NCBI GenBank assembly: GCA_944320355.1
Contig: CALUHC010000017.1
Location: 62,001-126,000 of the forward strand
Source of the DNA: an uncultured Prevotella sp.
GTDB lineage: Bacteria > Bacteroidota > Bacteroidia > Bacteroidales > Bacteroidaceae
Length of the DNA: 64,000 nucleotides
Direction: 5' to 3'
Below, one piece after another: positions 20,353-29,368 of the stretch (position 1 is the stretch's first letter; each line of letters starts with the position of its first letter). Under the pieces are notes generated by a model. That model was not told the origin of the DNA. It saw only the letters and a list, made by a program, of their open reading frames with translations, and searched no databases. A program made the position numbers and the translations under genes.

Positions 20353-20591
20353 CTACATTCGCACGATTTCGCACATAAACAATTTACAGATGTTACGCCC
20401 CGAATTACGGCTTTATGATTCTTTAAGAGCCTGCCCCTCATGTCAATGCGATTCATTTGAAGCCAATTTTTTTACACTTACGTTTTTTAGATAAACAGAA
20501 ACAAGATAAGCAAAAGGGGGAAAGACGGACGGAAAGACACCACAGGCGACAGTGAAAAAGCCAATCTGGCAAAATCAAGGCAGCCGACCTG

Positions 20592-20643
20592 TTTGAGATT
20601 TGCAAACATTTAGCTAACTTTGCAGAAGTTAGGCTGCACCCGG
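20592..20643 (+). promoter_or_regulatory. Promoter-leader block, copy B
   Basis: A perfect Bacteroidetes promoter: TTTG (20592-20595), 19 bp, TAACTTTG (20615-20622). It continues into the shared leader GCAGAAGTTAGGCTGCACC. A second TAACTTTGC occurs near 20683. The leader shares further words with copy A (GGCGCT, ATGAGCGGCCT). It drives the hydrolase gene at 20771. Confidence 0.75.
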
Positions 20644-20770
20644 GAAAGCACAAACAAGTTTGCCTTCCGCTCGCTGGCGCTAACTTTGCAAAACCAAAAC
20701 CAACAAGGCATGAGCGGCCTACCGCCAGACAAAAGCCGCGCAACGCAACAAAAAACAAAAAACACAAGGC

Positions 20771-21949
20771 ATGAAGACAATACTGCTGATAGCGGCCGCA
20801 ACCATGGCCGCGGCCATGATGGCACCGGGCACGGCATACGCCCAGAAGAAGAAAGCGCAGAAAAGAGAGAACCACGAGTTCTCGTTCGAGCTGCCGGTCT
20901 ACGTTGAGGAACTGAAAAAAGAGCTCACTTACCCACTGGCTTGGGGCAACAGCGGGATAAAAGACTTCGACGAATGGCGCGCAGCCGCCCGCAAGAAAGT
21001 GCTGGAGTGCATGATGGCCGCACCGCGCCGGGCGGCGTCATTCGACGCAAAGACAATAGCAGAGGAGCGCAGGGACGGATATACGGCAAGGAAGGTGGAG
21101 TTCAACGTGAACGCATACTCAAGAATCACGGCCTACATACTTGTGCCCGACGGCAAGGGGCCGTTCCCGGCCGTGAACGTGCTTCACGACCACGGAGGCT
21201 ACCTGTACATAGGCAAGGAAAAGATGGTGAGGCCGTTTGCCGTAGACACGGCGGTGGTGAACGACGCCGACCGGTGGGCAGCCAGCCTGTACGGCGGACA
21301 GTATGTGGGCGACTATCTCGCCAGAAACGGCTATGTGGTATTCTCGATGGACGCGCCGATGTGGGGCGAGCGAGGCCGCGAAGAGGGAGTGGACCGCAGC
21401 AAGTACGACATAATAGCCGGCAACATGATGATGCTTGGGCGCGACCTGTGCGCCTTTATGACCTACGACGACATGACAGCCACCGACTTCCTCGCCACGC
21501 TGCCAGAGGTTGACAAAGACAGGATAGGGTGCTTTGGGTGCTCCATGGGCGCATACCGCGCATGGATGCTGGCCGCACTCAGCGACAGGATAAAGGCCGG
21601 CGGGGCCGTATGCTGGATGACAACCACCGACGTGCAGATGTCTGCCAAAGACGGCAAGCGCGAGAACGGCGGTTTTGCCAATTGCCTGCCAGGGCTGCGC
21701 CAGTATCTGGACTACCCCCACATAGCAAGCATGGCCTGCCCCAAGCCAATGCTGTTCATAAACGGCTCGCGCGACCACCTGTTCCCCGTGGACGGCACGG
21801 AAAAGGCCTTCGACATAATGCACGGCGCATGGCAGAGCCAGAACGCCGACGCAAACCTCGTGACGGAGATAATGGACGTGCCTCACTCGTGCGGCAAGGA
21901 AATACAAGCAAAGGCGCTGAAATTCTTTGACAGCCACCTGAAAGACTGA
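20771..21949 (+). CDS. Secreted alpha/beta hydrolase (dienelactone hydrolase / acetylxylan esterase type)
   Basis: A 392-residue enzyme with a cleavable signal peptide ending near TAYAQ. The catalytic triad can be placed: nucleophile Ser258 in GCSMG, Asp335 in INGSRDHLF and His372 in VPHSCG. The long N-terminal region before the core resembles acetylxylan-esterase-like hydrolases of gut Bacteroidetes, so deacylation of a carbohydrate is plausible, but no carbohydrate genes are adjacent. It has its own strong promoter and is followed by convergent tRNA genes. Confidence 0.83.
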   Translation: MKTILLIAAATMAAAMMAPGTAYAQKKKAQKRENHEFSFELPVYVEELKKELTYPLAWGNSGIKDFDEWRAAARKKVLECMMAAPRRAASFDAKTIAEERRDGYTARKVEFNVNAYSRITAYILVPDGKGPFPAVNVLHDHGGYLYIGKEKMVRPFAVDTAVVNDADRWAASLYGGQYVGDYLARNGYVVFSMDAPMWGERGREEGVDRSKYDIIAGNMMMLGRDLCAFMTYDDMTATDFLATLPEVDKDRIGCFGCSMGAYRAWMLAALSDRIKAGGAVCWMTTTDVQMSAKDGKRENGGFANCLPGLRQYLDYPHIASMACPKPMLFINGSRDHLFPVDGTEKAFDIMHGAWQSQNADANLVTEIMDVPHSCGKEIQAKALKFFDSHLKD

Positions 21950-22022
21950 CCAGAAGCAACCACAGGCTGCCCCAGACAGCCCACAGCGGCGCAAGCAGCC
22001 ACAAAACAAGCACATGGAGCAA

Positions 22023-22058
22023 ACAAAAAATAGCTTGCACAAAGACGTGCAAGCTATT
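22023..22058 (-). terminator. Intrinsic terminator of the tRNA-Asp pair
   Basis: A perfect 12-bp stem, AATAGCTTGCAC (22029-22040) with GTGCAAGCTATT (22047-22058), around a 6-nt loop. On the minus strand it is followed by TTTTTTGTTT, placing it right after the 3' end of the second tRNA-Asp. Confidence 0.85.
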
Positions 22059-22062
22059 CTTG

Positions 22063-22136
22063 CGGTGCGTACGAGATTCGAACTCGTGACCTCCTGCGTG
22101 ACAGGCAGGCATTCTAACCTACTGAACTAACGCACC
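22063..22136 (-). tRNA. tRNA-Asp (GTC), downstream copy
   Basis: A 74-nt cloverleaf with acceptor stem GGTGCGT/ACGCACC, discriminator G and anticodon loop CTGTCAC (anticodon GTC). CCA is not encoded. The sequence is identical to the copy at 22173. Confidence 0.96.
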
Positions 22137-22172
22137 CCTAAAACCAATAAACGCCGCAAATCTCACAATAAG

Positions 22173-22246
22173 CGGTGCGTACGAGATTCGAACTCGTGAC
22201 CTCCTGCGTGACAGGCAGGCATTCTAACCTACTGAACTAACGCACC
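22173..22246 (-). tRNA. tRNA-Asp (GTC), upstream copy
   Basis: A 74-nt tRNA identical to its neighbour, first in a two-gene transcript that starts at the promoter just upstream and ends at the hairpin at 22029. CCA is not encoded. Confidence 0.96.
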
Positions 22247-22269
22247 AGTCTTATTTTCGATTGCGGGTG

Positions 22270-22300
22270 CAAAGGTAGGCATTTTTTCCCTTTCCACAAA
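22270..22300 (-). promoter_or_regulatory. Promoter of the tRNA-Asp pair
   Basis: Minus strand: TTTG (22297-22300), exactly 19 bp, TACCTTTG (22270-22277). The same architecture precedes the other tRNA cluster at 29308. Confidence 0.85.
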
Positions 22301-22317
22301 ATATTTCAGGAGAAAAA

Positions 22318-22857
22318 TCACAAAAAAGTTTGCATCAGCAAGGCATCGTGATATTTTTTGCCGTCGAAAAGCCAATCTTTAATGAGCGAGACGGTGCTAT
22401 AACCCAACTTGCTGAACAACGCGACCGAAGGCTCATTGTAGGCATCGACCACCACATAAAGCTGGTGGAGATGCAACACGGAAACCGCATATTCTGCCAG
22501 AAGCCCCAAAGCCTCCGTGGCATAACCGCGGCAACGGTATTTGTTGGCAATGACTATTCCTATCTCTGCGCGCCGGTGCTGCGGGTCAAAGTCGACCAAA
22601 TCCACGATGCCAACCGTTTCCCCATCGCCATTCTCGACGATGAGCCTCAACTGCCGGTCTACATAAATATCGTTGGAAACGTTTGCCATATAGTCATGCA
22701 GGGCATAGCGGGAGTATGGAACGTTGGTCGTGCCCACGTTCCACAGGGTCTTGTCGTTCTCTATCCTGTATAGCATATCGAGGTCTTCAGGCTCCATGGC
22801 ACGGAGCCTCACCAACGGAAAAGCCTCATGGCAGCCCTTGTCATTTGATGATTTCAT
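22318..22857 (-). CDS. GNAT-family N-acetyltransferase
   Basis: A 179-residue acetyltransferase. The opening VRLRAMEPEDLDMLYRIEND and the acetyl-CoA loop region NKYRCRGYATEAL (R/QxxGxG/A-type motif) identify a GNAT fold close to the RimJ/SpeG branch; the C-terminal HQLYVVVDAYNEPSVALFSKLGY is typical. Substrate cannot be told; spermidine or a protein N-terminus are both possible. Its start overlaps the end of the glycosyltransferase gene by 17 bp, so it is the last gene of the engB operon. Confidence 0.88.
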   Translation of the reverse strand: MKSSNDKGCHEAFPLVRLRAMEPEDLDMLYRIENDKTLWNVGTTNVPYSRYALHDYMANVSNDIYVDRQLRLIVENGDGETVGIVDLVDFDPQHRRAEIGIVIANKYRCRGYATEALGLLAEYAVSVLHLHQLYVVVDAYNEPSVALFSKLGYSTVSLIKDWLFDGKKYHDALLMQTFL

Positions 22858-24031
22858 CGGGAGTTATGATTATTTTTGTCTTGGCCGAATATGTTCCCAA
22901 CTTCACGCTATGGGCAGATATGCGCCCCATTATGTCCAGAACGTCCTTATAAGAAAAGGTGTCAACATCAAATACCACGCGCACCGGGACACGCGCATCG
23001 TAACGGGAGAGCAGGGCTGAAAGGCGCTCAGACGGATCGGCTGTGCAGTCGCAGAAATCGGCAGTGAGCCCCTTGCGCCTCGCCACCAGACGGCATCGGT
23101 CTATCATCTGCCGCCCGCCAACGAACAAATAGCAAGGGTCTACCACGCGCTTGTATGCAAAGCCCAACGACTTGCGCAGCTTGTGCGACTGCATCTTGGC
23201 CAAGGCCGCCAGAGCCTTCACATAGACAGCGGCCTTGATTGGCACGGTGATGCAGAAGCTCAAGTGGCCATAGTGCTTGCGGAAGAATATGAGCATGGCC
23301 TGATAGAACACATGCACATAGCGGAAAGAGGTCTTCTGGGTGCTTTCACCCTTATAGTGCATTATCGGGTAAGGCAGGTACCAGTTCTCATAGCCACCCT
23401 TCAGCAGGCGGTAAGAGAGGTCTATGTCTTCTCCATACATAAAGAAATCCTCGTCAAGAAGGCCTACTTTATCGAGCGCACTGCGGCGCAAGAGGCAGAA
23501 CGCCCCGCTTATCACTTCTATGCGCGCTGGCTCATCCCAACTGAGATAGCCCATATAATAGCGTCCAAAGGCACGGCTCTGCGGAAAACGGGCGCAAAGG
23601 CCGGACATCTTGTAAAACGAAGCGAGCGGTGTGGGCAGGCCGCGACGTGACTCAGGGGCGCACGAACCGTCGGGATTGTACATCTTGACACCGACGCCAC
23701 CGGCACCGGCATGCCGGTCCATAAAGTCGATGGCACGGCTCACGGTGTCCTCACCGACAAAGGTATCGGGATTGAGCAACAGGACATACTCGCCCGACGA
23801 GCGGCGTATCGCAATGTTGTTGGCACGCGCAAAGCCAAGGTTGTGGTTACTGTCTATGACGGTGACATTGCGGAAACGCCGCGTAAGATAACCGACAGAA
23901 TCGTCCTTGGAGTGGTTGTCTACGACAAACACCTCACTGTCTATGCCCTCAAGAGCCCTGTTGAGGCTGTTCAGGCACTGCTCCACATAATACTTTACAT
24001 TGTAACTGACTATGACTACGCTAAGTTTCAT
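22841..24031 (-). CDS. GT2 glycosyltransferase
   Basis: A protein of about 396 residues with an N-terminal GT-A domain: KLSVVIVSYNVKYYVEQCL, the diphosphate-binding DNHS, GFARANNIAIR, and the metal-binding LLNPDTFV. EDFFMYGEDIDLSYR is the usual acceptor/catalytic region. It resembles rhamnosyl- or dTDP-sugar transferases (WbbL-like) of Bacteroidetes. The ATG at 24031 is preferred to a TTG at 24043. It overlaps the membrane-protein gene upstream and the GNAT gene downstream, implying coupled translation. Confidence 0.9.
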   Translation of the reverse strand: MKLSVVIVSYNVKYYVEQCLNSLNRALEGIDSEVFVVDNHSKDDSVGYLTRRFRNVTVIDSNHNLGFARANNIAIRRSSGEYVLLLNPDTFVGEDTVSRAIDFMDRHAGAGGVGVKMYNPDGSCAPESRRGLPTPLASFYKMSGLCARFPQSRAFGRYYMGYLSWDEPARIEVISGAFCLLRRSALDKVGLLDEDFFMYGEDIDLSYRLLKGGYENWYLPYPIMHYKGESTQKTSFRYVHVFYQAMLIFFRKHYGHLSFCITVPIKAAVYVKALAALAKMQSHKLRKSLGFAYKRVVDPCYLFVGGRQMIDRCRLVARRKGLTADFCDCTADPSERLSALLSRYDARVPVRVVFDVDTFSYKDVLDIMGRISAHSVKLGTYSAKTKIIITPDEIIK

Positions 24032-24461
24032 CACTCTTATCAACTATGGAAACCTCGTAATTGCACTTGCCAATGGACGGAAACACAAACGGCATGCACA
24101 GCAAAAGGATTATGGCCATATAGCCAAACGTTGTCGACATGAACAGATAGTAAAGCACGGTATTGGCCACCATTGGCACGCCTAGCAGCAGAACCCGGAG
24201 CAAGCCCCACCATTTCAGGGCCTCGGCCTTCCTTGCCGCGAGCGCCTTCTTAACGGCCGAAAACTTGAAAAGGCGCAAAGCCAAAGGTATGGACGCAAGG
24301 GTGAGCAGCTCCATAAATGATGTGAGCAGGAACTCCGCCCCCTTGTCTGTGGCGAAGTTTCCGCCTACAAGCGCCTCACTCTCATACAAGGCCGCAACCG
24401 CAACCGCAACCGCAATGGATGCCACATACGCAGACATCAATATGTTTCTTGTCTTTCTCAT
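24021..24461 (-). CDS. Small integral membrane protein, function unknown
   Basis: A 146-residue protein with four predicted membrane segments (near SAYVASIAVAVAVAALY, LLTSFMELLTLASIPLALRL, LLRVLLLGVPMVANTVLYY and MAIILLLCMPFVF) and a hydrophilic tail. It resembles small uncharacterised membrane proteins that sit beside recR in Bacteroidales. It follows recR after 8 bp and overlaps the glycosyltransferase start. Confidence 0.75.
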   Translation of the reverse strand: MRKTRNILMSAYVASIAVAVAVAALYESEALVGGNFATDKGAEFLLTSFMELLTLASIPLALRLFKFSAVKKALAARKAEALKWWGLLRVLLLGVPMVANTVLYYLFMSTTFGYMAIILLLCMPFVFPSIGKCNYEVSIVDKSDET

Positions 24462-24469
24462 GCCTATTG

Positions 24470-25084
24470 CTATTTCCCGTCAAACAGCGTCCGGTTCAAA
24501 ATAGACCTGCCGAGGGTCACTTCGTCAGTGTATTCAAGCTCATCGCCAACAGAAATGCCACGGGCAATGACGCTCAACATCACGCCAGACGAAGCCAGTT
24601 TCCTGTATATATAAAAATTTGTTGTGTCTCCTTCCATCGTCGAGCTAAGGGCCAATATGACTTCGCTTACGCCGCCCTTCCCTACTCGCTCCACCAGAGA
24701 GTCTATCTCTATGTCGCCTGGGCCCACACCGTCCATAGGCGAAATGACGCCCCCAAGGACATGATACAGTCCGTTATACTGCATAGTGGCCTCAACGGCC
24801 ATGACATCCTGGACATTCTCCACGACACAAATCGTGGACGTGTCCCTGTTGCGGTCTGAGCAAATGGGGCAGACCTCTGTGTCGCTGATATTGTGGCACA
24901 CGGAACAGTATCTCACCTCGTGCCGCAACGTAGACACGGAGTCCACGAAGCGGTCGACCTCATCGGCATCACGCTTGAGCAAATTCAAGACAAGGCGCAA
25001 GGCTGTCTTGCGGCCAATACCGGGAAGCTTGGCAAATTCCTCAACAGCCTTATCCAACAGTTGCGACGGGTATTGTTGTATCAT
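24470..25084 (-). CDS. recR: Recombination mediator RecR
   Basis: A 204-residue RecR, which with RecO (and RecF) loads RecA onto SSB-coated gaps. Visible are the helix-hairpin-helix [12 protein letters not shown]-type N-terminus, the C4 zinc finger CSVC...CPIC near residues 57-72, and the Toprim region starting [14 protein letters not shown]. It lies 13 bp downstream of the ABC-F gene in the same operon. Confidence 0.97.
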   Translation of the reverse strand: MIQQYPSQLLDKAVEEFAKLPGIGRKTALRLVLNLLKRDADEVDRFVDSVSTLRHEVRYCSVCHNISDTEVCPICSDRNRDTSTICVVENVQDVMAVEATMQYNGLYHVLGGVISPMDGVGPGDIEIDSLVERVGKGGVSEVILALSSTMEGDTTNFYIYRKLASSGVMLSVIARGISVGDELEYTDEVTLGRSILNRTLFDGK

Positions 25085-25097
25085 CTTACAGTCCCTT

Positions 25098-26885
25098 TCA
25101 GCTTTCTATCTCGCTAAGTTCAAGCCACCTCATGCTCTTTTCGTCTATTTCCTCTTTCAGCTTGGGCATACGCTTGCTCTTTTCTGTCAGCTGTTCCACA
25201 CTGAGCGTGCCGCTGCACAGTTCCGCTTCCAGCCGCGCCTGCTCTGCCTCAAGTTCGCTTATGGCTTTCTCCAAGGCGGCAAACTCCGTCTTCTCCTTGT
25301 ACGTCATTTTCCGTTTGCCTTCACGCTTAGCGGCATTGCGCACAGCAACCTTCTTCTCCTTGCCGCCGCCATCAGCCTCTTTCTCTGATGCCAGCGCGCT
25401 CCACTCACGGTATTGCGTATAGTTTCCGGGGAAATCCTTTATCACTCCGCCGCCCTTGAACACAAGCAAATGATCAACAACCTTGTCCATGAAATAACGG
25501 TCATGGCTGACCACGATGACACATCCGGGAAAATCGGCAAGATATTCCTCAAGGACCTGGAGCGTAACGATGTCGAGATCGTTGGTTGGCTCGTCCAGCA
25601 CAAGGAAATTGGGATTGCGCATCAGCACCGTACAGAGATACAACTTGCGACGCTCACCACCACTCAACTTGCTCACATAATTATATTGCTGCTCGGGCGT
25701 GAAGAGGAAATACTGCAGGAACTGCGATGCCGTCATGTGGCGGCCTCCGCCCAAATCGATATAGTCGGCAATGTCTCGGACCACATCTATCACTTTCTGG
25801 CCCTCGCTGAACTTAAGTCCCTCTTGCGAAAAATAGCCAAAGCGCACTGTGTCGCCAACGACAATGCGCCCCGAGTCGGGCCGCACCTTTCCGAGCAGCA
25901 TCTTTATGAACGTGGATTTACCAGTGCCGTTGTTGCCCACTATGCCCATCTTCTCGAATCGAGAGAAGTTGTAATAGAAGTCTCTCATTATCACATGATC
26001 GTCAGACCATGCCTTCGAGACATACTGGCACTCGAAGATTTTGCTTCCTATATATACGTTTTTGGACTTCAGCCTCATCTGCCGCTCCTCCACTCTCTGG
26101 CGCGCCAATTGCTCCAGTTCGTAGAAAGCGTCCTCCCTGTACTTGGCCTTGTGGCCGCGTGCCTGCGGCATACGCCGCATCCAGTCAAGCTCTTTGCGAT
26201 ACAAGTTGTTGGCCCGCGCAATCTCTGCCCTGCGCACGTCAATGCGCTCCTGCCGCTTTTCGAGATAGTAACTGTAGTTGCCCCGATACGAATATATCCG
26301 CTTGTCGTCAAGCTCAAGGATGACAGAGCACACCCTGTCAAGGAAGAAGCGGTCGTGGGTGACCATCAGCAACGTCTTGTTTCCGCCGGCAAGATACCCC
26401 TCAAGCCACTCTATCATCTCCAAATCAAGATGGTTGGTAGGCTCATCGAGAATCAGCATATCCGGCTCTGTCAGCAATACATTGGCCAGAGCCACACGCT
26501 TCTGCTGCCCTCCACTGAGCTGCCCCATCGGCTGCGATAGGTCACGGATGTTCAATCGTGTCAACACCTGCTTGGCTTTAAGCACCATGGCCTCTTCGCC
26601 ACGATGGTTGAAGCAAGCGTCGAGCACAGACTCTTCGGGGTCGAACACCGGGCTTTGCTCAAGATAGCCAACCTTGATGTCGCGGCGGAAAATGATTTCT
26701 CCCGAGTCGTATCCCTCCTTGCCGGCAAGCACAGACAGCAAGGTGGACTTGCCCGTGCCGTTTTTCGCTATCAAACCTACGCGCTGCCCCTCGGCGACGC
26801 TGAAGCAAATGTCCTTGAACAGCAACAGCGCTCCATACGACTTGGTGAGCTTCTGAACATCAAGAAAAGGTGTGTCTTTTGCCAT
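25098..26885 (-). CDS. ABC-F ATPase (Uup-like)
   Basis: A 595-residue soluble protein with two ABC cassettes: Walker A GTGKST near residue 43 and again near 330, signatures LSGGQ and LSGGE, and Walker [12 protein letters not shown] and [11 protein letters not shown]. There are no membrane segments, as expected for ABC-F translation or ribosome-associated factors. The C-terminal coiled coil (about residues 530-595, [19 protein letters not shown]) is like that of Uup. It starts 7 bp after the engB stop. Confidence 0.94.
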   Translation of the reverse strand: MAKDTPFLDVQKLTKSYGALLLFKDICFSVAEGQRVGLIAKNGTGKSTLLSVLAGKEGYDSGEIIFRRDIKVGYLEQSPVFDPEESVLDACFNHRGEEAMVLKAKQVLTRLNIRDLSQPMGQLSGGQQKRVALANVLLTEPDMLILDEPTNHLDLEMIEWLEGYLAGGNKTLLMVTHDRFFLDRVCSVILELDDKRIYSYRGNYSYYLEKRQERIDVRRAEIARANNLYRKELDWMRRMPQARGHKAKYREDAFYELEQLARQRVEERQMRLKSKNVYIGSKIFECQYVSKAWSDDHVIMRDFYYNFSRFEKMGIVGNNGTGKSTFIKMLLGKVRPDSGRIVVGDTVRFGYFSQEGLKFSEGQKVIDVVRDIADYIDLGGGRHMTASQFLQYFLFTPEQQYNYVSKLSGGERRKLYLCTVLMRNPNFLVLDEPTNDLDIVTLQVLEEYLADFPGCVIVVSHDRYFMDKVVDHLLVFKGGGVIKDFPGNYTQYREWSALASEKEADGGGKEKKVAVRNAAKREGKRKMTYKEKTEFAALEKAISELEAEQARLEAELCSGTLSVEQLTEKSKRMPKLKEEIDEKSMRWLELSEIES

Positions 26886-26892
26886 CTGTCGC

Positions 26893-27498
26893 TTATTCGG
26901 TTTCCAATGATTTGTTCACATCACTTATATAGCCCAGCAGTTCATCCCTGCCCAACTTTTTCTCTGAAGACGTAACGAAGATGGGAGGCAACTCTTCCCA
27001 CGTCTCCATGAGCACCTTTTTATACGCCTCCACGTTCGCGGCCAGCTTGCCGCCCGACAGTTTGTCGGCCTTTGTGAACACGATGGCAAACGGAATGCCG
27101 CTACCGCCAAGCCAGTTGATGAACTCAAGGTCTATCTTTTGGGCCTCATGCCTCACGTCAACGAGCACAAACACATTTACGAGCTGCTTGCGCTGGAGTA
27201 TATAGCCCGCTATCATCTGCTCCAACCGAGCCACCTCGCTCTTGGAACGCTTGGCAAAGCCATAGCCCGGAAGGTCAACAAGATACCATTCGCGGTTTAT
27301 TATGAAGTGGTTTATGAGCAGCGTCTTGCCAGGGGTTGCCGAAGTCTTGGCCAACTTCTTGTTGTTGCACAACATATTGATGAGGCTCGACTTGCCAACG
27401 TTAGACCTGCCTATGAAAGCGTATTCCGGCTTTGTGTCCTTAGGACACATAGACTCGCGCGGGGCGCTCAATGTGAACTCTGCAGTCTTTATTTCCAT
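26893..27498 (-). CDS. engB: Ribosome-assembly GTPase EngB (YsxC/YihA)
   Basis: A 201-residue TRAFAC GTPase required for 50S subunit assembly. Motifs are G1 [10 protein letters not shown]3 DLPGYGFAK, and G4 TKAD. The start [10 protein letters not shown] at 27498 is supported by a perfect promoter at 27519-27549, which lies inside the longer open frame reaching 27591 and rules that frame out. It heads the operon engB, ABC-F, recR, membrane protein, glycosyltransferase, GNAT. Confidence 0.96.
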   Translation of the reverse strand: MEIKTAEFTLSAPRESMCPKDTKPEYAFIGRSNVGKSSLINMLCNNKKLAKTSATPGKTLLINHFIINREWYLVDLPGYGFAKRSKSEVARLEQMIAGYILQRKQLVNVFVLVDVRHEAQKIDLEFINWLGGSGIPFAIVFTKADKLSGGKLAANVEAYKKVLMETWEELPPIFVTSSEKKLGRDELLGYISDVNKSLETE

Positions 27499-27518
27499 AA
27501 ATAAATTCGTTTCTGATG

Positions 27519-27549
27519 CAAAATTAAGGCAAAACAGGTGAAAAACAAA
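27519..27549 (-). promoter_or_regulatory. Promoter of the engB operon
   Basis: Minus strand: TTTG (27546-27549), exactly 19 bp, TAATTTTG (27519-27526). It lies about 20 bp upstream of the engB ATG, so the leader is very short. Confidence 0.8.
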
Positions 27550-27772
27550 ATTATGGACAGTGTTTTTGATGGCGCACACATAAAGGCGCACTATGGCTGA
27601 ACATGATTGAGATACGCCGACGCGAATACCGCCTACAGACGGTTATCGCGCCTCTGCAACGTCCTCCGCCACGCAAGGCCCGCTCTCTTCGCTGCGCATC
27701 AAAACACCACAACCGCCGCATAAAGGATGATGACCGTATCCAGGGACTATCTCCACAGATACGGAGACGGCA

Positions 27773-28201
27773 TCAGCAAGAGCCCTCTGAGCCAGCCGCA
27801 ACCACGTCGTCAGCCCCACCGTCGACCGGTCCGGCCGGCCTTTCCTGCCCTACATTGTCAGCTGCCGGACGTGCCTTTGGCGACAACAGCTCCATGTTCT
27901 CCGCCCAAATTTCTGTCATGTCACGCTTCACGCCATGCTTGTCACTGTATGTTGTATAGCGGATTCGCCCCTCGATATACAGCTTGTCGCCCTTGTGCAC
28001 ATACTTCTCCACAATCTCTGCAAGGCGACGCCACAGTATTACACGGTGCCAATCCGTGCGGTCTGGCACCTGTGTCCCATTCTGGAGCACATAGCCGCGC
28101 TCCGTAGTGGCAAGCGACAAGCGAGCCACGGCCACCCCCTGGTCGACATAACGCACCTCAGGGTCGCGGCCCACATTGCCTATAAGCATCACCTTGTTCA
28201 T
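27773..28201 (-). CDS. ssb: Single-stranded DNA-binding protein without an acidic tip
   Basis: A 142-residue protein with a complete OB-fold: MNKVMLIGNVGRDPEVRY, ATTERGY, TDWHRVILWRRLAEI and GDKLYIEGRIRY. SSB normally ends in an acidic DDDIPF-type tip that recruits partner proteins; here it ends AAGSEGSC and stops. I checked the other two frames past the stop and found no acidic tip either. It could be an accessory SSB or a degenerated tail. The 270 bp between it and engB hold only the engB promoter. Confidence 0.9.
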   Translation of the reverse strand: MNKVMLIGNVGRDPEVRYVDQGVAVARLSLATTERGYVLQNGTQVPDRTDWHRVILWRRLAEIVEKYVHKGDKLYIEGRIRYTTYSDKHGVKRDMTEIWAENMELLSPKARPAADNVGQERPAGPVDGGADDVVAAGSEGSC

Positions 28202-28287
28202 AATGAGCGAATCATGTTAAACGTCCATAACGCCATTGCGCCAAAGAGCGCAGCCTGGCCGTGCCACTGCCAAACGCCCATCCGGCG

Positions 28288-28833
28288 TCACTTGCACTGC
28301 CCCAAATAGCGGAACCTGAAGTTCTTTCCCTTAGCCGAAGGAAACTGGCTGCGGCTGTCCACGCGCTGGCGCAGGTGGTCCACAATCCTGTTGTAGCAGT
28401 CAAGACCAGACATAGCCTTGCACTGTGCCACGAAATGCGTGTCGCGATATTGGAACTTTCCCGTGCCAGGCACCTGGAGCACACGCTTGAAATCGATGAC
28501 ACCCTCATACCAACCGGGCACCTCCTCGTTCAGATGGGCCACCACCGGCGACACGGCCCGCTCGCGGTCGTTGGAGGGAGAAACGCTGTGCAACGCGCGC
28601 TTCTCCTTGAAGTCGAGCATTGTACGGGCCTCGGTCTTTATTATAATGAAATAAACACGCGGACGAATCTTATAGCGTTTGGGATAAAAAACATCGCTCG
28701 CCACATACTCACGGATATCCTCTTCAAGCATAGGGTTCATCCCTATCTCATCAATGCTGGCGAGAAAGTCTATGGCATCATCTACATTATGGACTAATGT
28801 CTCCTTATCAAAATATCTCAAATACAAATTCAT
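28288..28833 (-). CDS. Conserved-looking hypothetical protein
   Basis: A 181-residue soluble protein starting MNLYLRYFDKETLVHNVDDA; the open frame continues upstream into the tRNA-Gly gene, so the ATG at 28833 is the sensible start. It is balanced in charge, with a central FIIIKTEARTMLDFKEKRA and a basic C-terminus ending KGKNFRFRYLGQCK. No domain is recognised. It lies between the tRNA cluster and ssb on the same strand and could be read through from the tRNA promoter. Confidence 0.75.
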   Translation of the reverse strand: MNLYLRYFDKETLVHNVDDAIDFLASIDEIGMNPMLEEDIREYVASDVFYPKRYKIRPRVYFIIIKTEARTMLDFKEKRALHSVSPSNDRERAVSPVVAHLNEEVPGWYEGVIDFKRVLQVPGTGKFQYRDTHFVAQCKAMSGLDCYNRIVDHLRQRVDSRSQFPSAKGKNFRFRYLGQCK

Positions 28834-28874
28834 AGTGCGGAGTGTTGTTTTTCTTTGATATAAAAGAAAAGATG

Positions 28875-28947
<73 letters not shown>

Positions 28948-28955
28948 CTGCATGG

Positions 28956-29039
28956 TGAAGAGGAGGAGACTCGAACTCCCACGTCACAATTAACACTACC
29001 CCCTCAAAGTAGCGCGTCTACCAATTCCGCCACCTCTCC
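28956..29039 (-). tRNA. tRNA-Leu (GAG)
   Basis: An 84-nt class II tRNA with a long variable arm, acceptor GGAGAGG and anticodon loop TTGAGGG. Unlike its neighbours, the bases after the discriminator read CCA on the transcript (28953-28955), which may be chance. Confidence 0.94.
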
Positions 29040-29058
29040 ATCAAACAATAAAAAAGAG

Positions 29059-29140
29059 TGCCCAGAACAGGACTCGAACCTGCACGCCTCGCGGCACACG
29101 CACCTGAAACGTGCGCGTCTACCAATTCCGCCACCTGGGC
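29059..29140 (-). tRNA. tRNA-Leu (CAG)
   Basis: An 82-nt class II tRNA with acceptor GCCCAGG and anticodon loop TTCAGGT. CCA is not encoded. Confidence 0.94.
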
Positions 29141-29189
29141 TTATTTCAACCGAACACCAGTCCGATACTCTTTCATGTGCAAAATGTTG

Positions 29190-29262
<73 letters not shown>

Positions 29263-29307
29263 CTTTGCTGCTTCCTCTCAACAAGGAGCGTTTCTCTTAA
29301 CGCGGTG

Positions 29308-29338
29308 CAAAGGTAGTGCTTTTTTCCGAACCCACAAA
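29308..29338 (-). promoter_or_regulatory. Promoter of the four-tRNA cluster
   Basis: Minus strand: TTTG (29335-29338), exactly 19 bp, TACCTTTG (29308-29315), the same -7 variant as the tRNA-Asp promoter. Confidence 0.85.
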
Positions 29339-29368
29339 ACTTTTCGCCATTTTTTTCAAAAATAAATT

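Noticed and set aside
27499-27591. N-terminal extension of EngB
   Set aside because: A perfect promoter (TTTG, 19 bp, TAATTTTG) lies inside it, so it is upstream of the transcript start.
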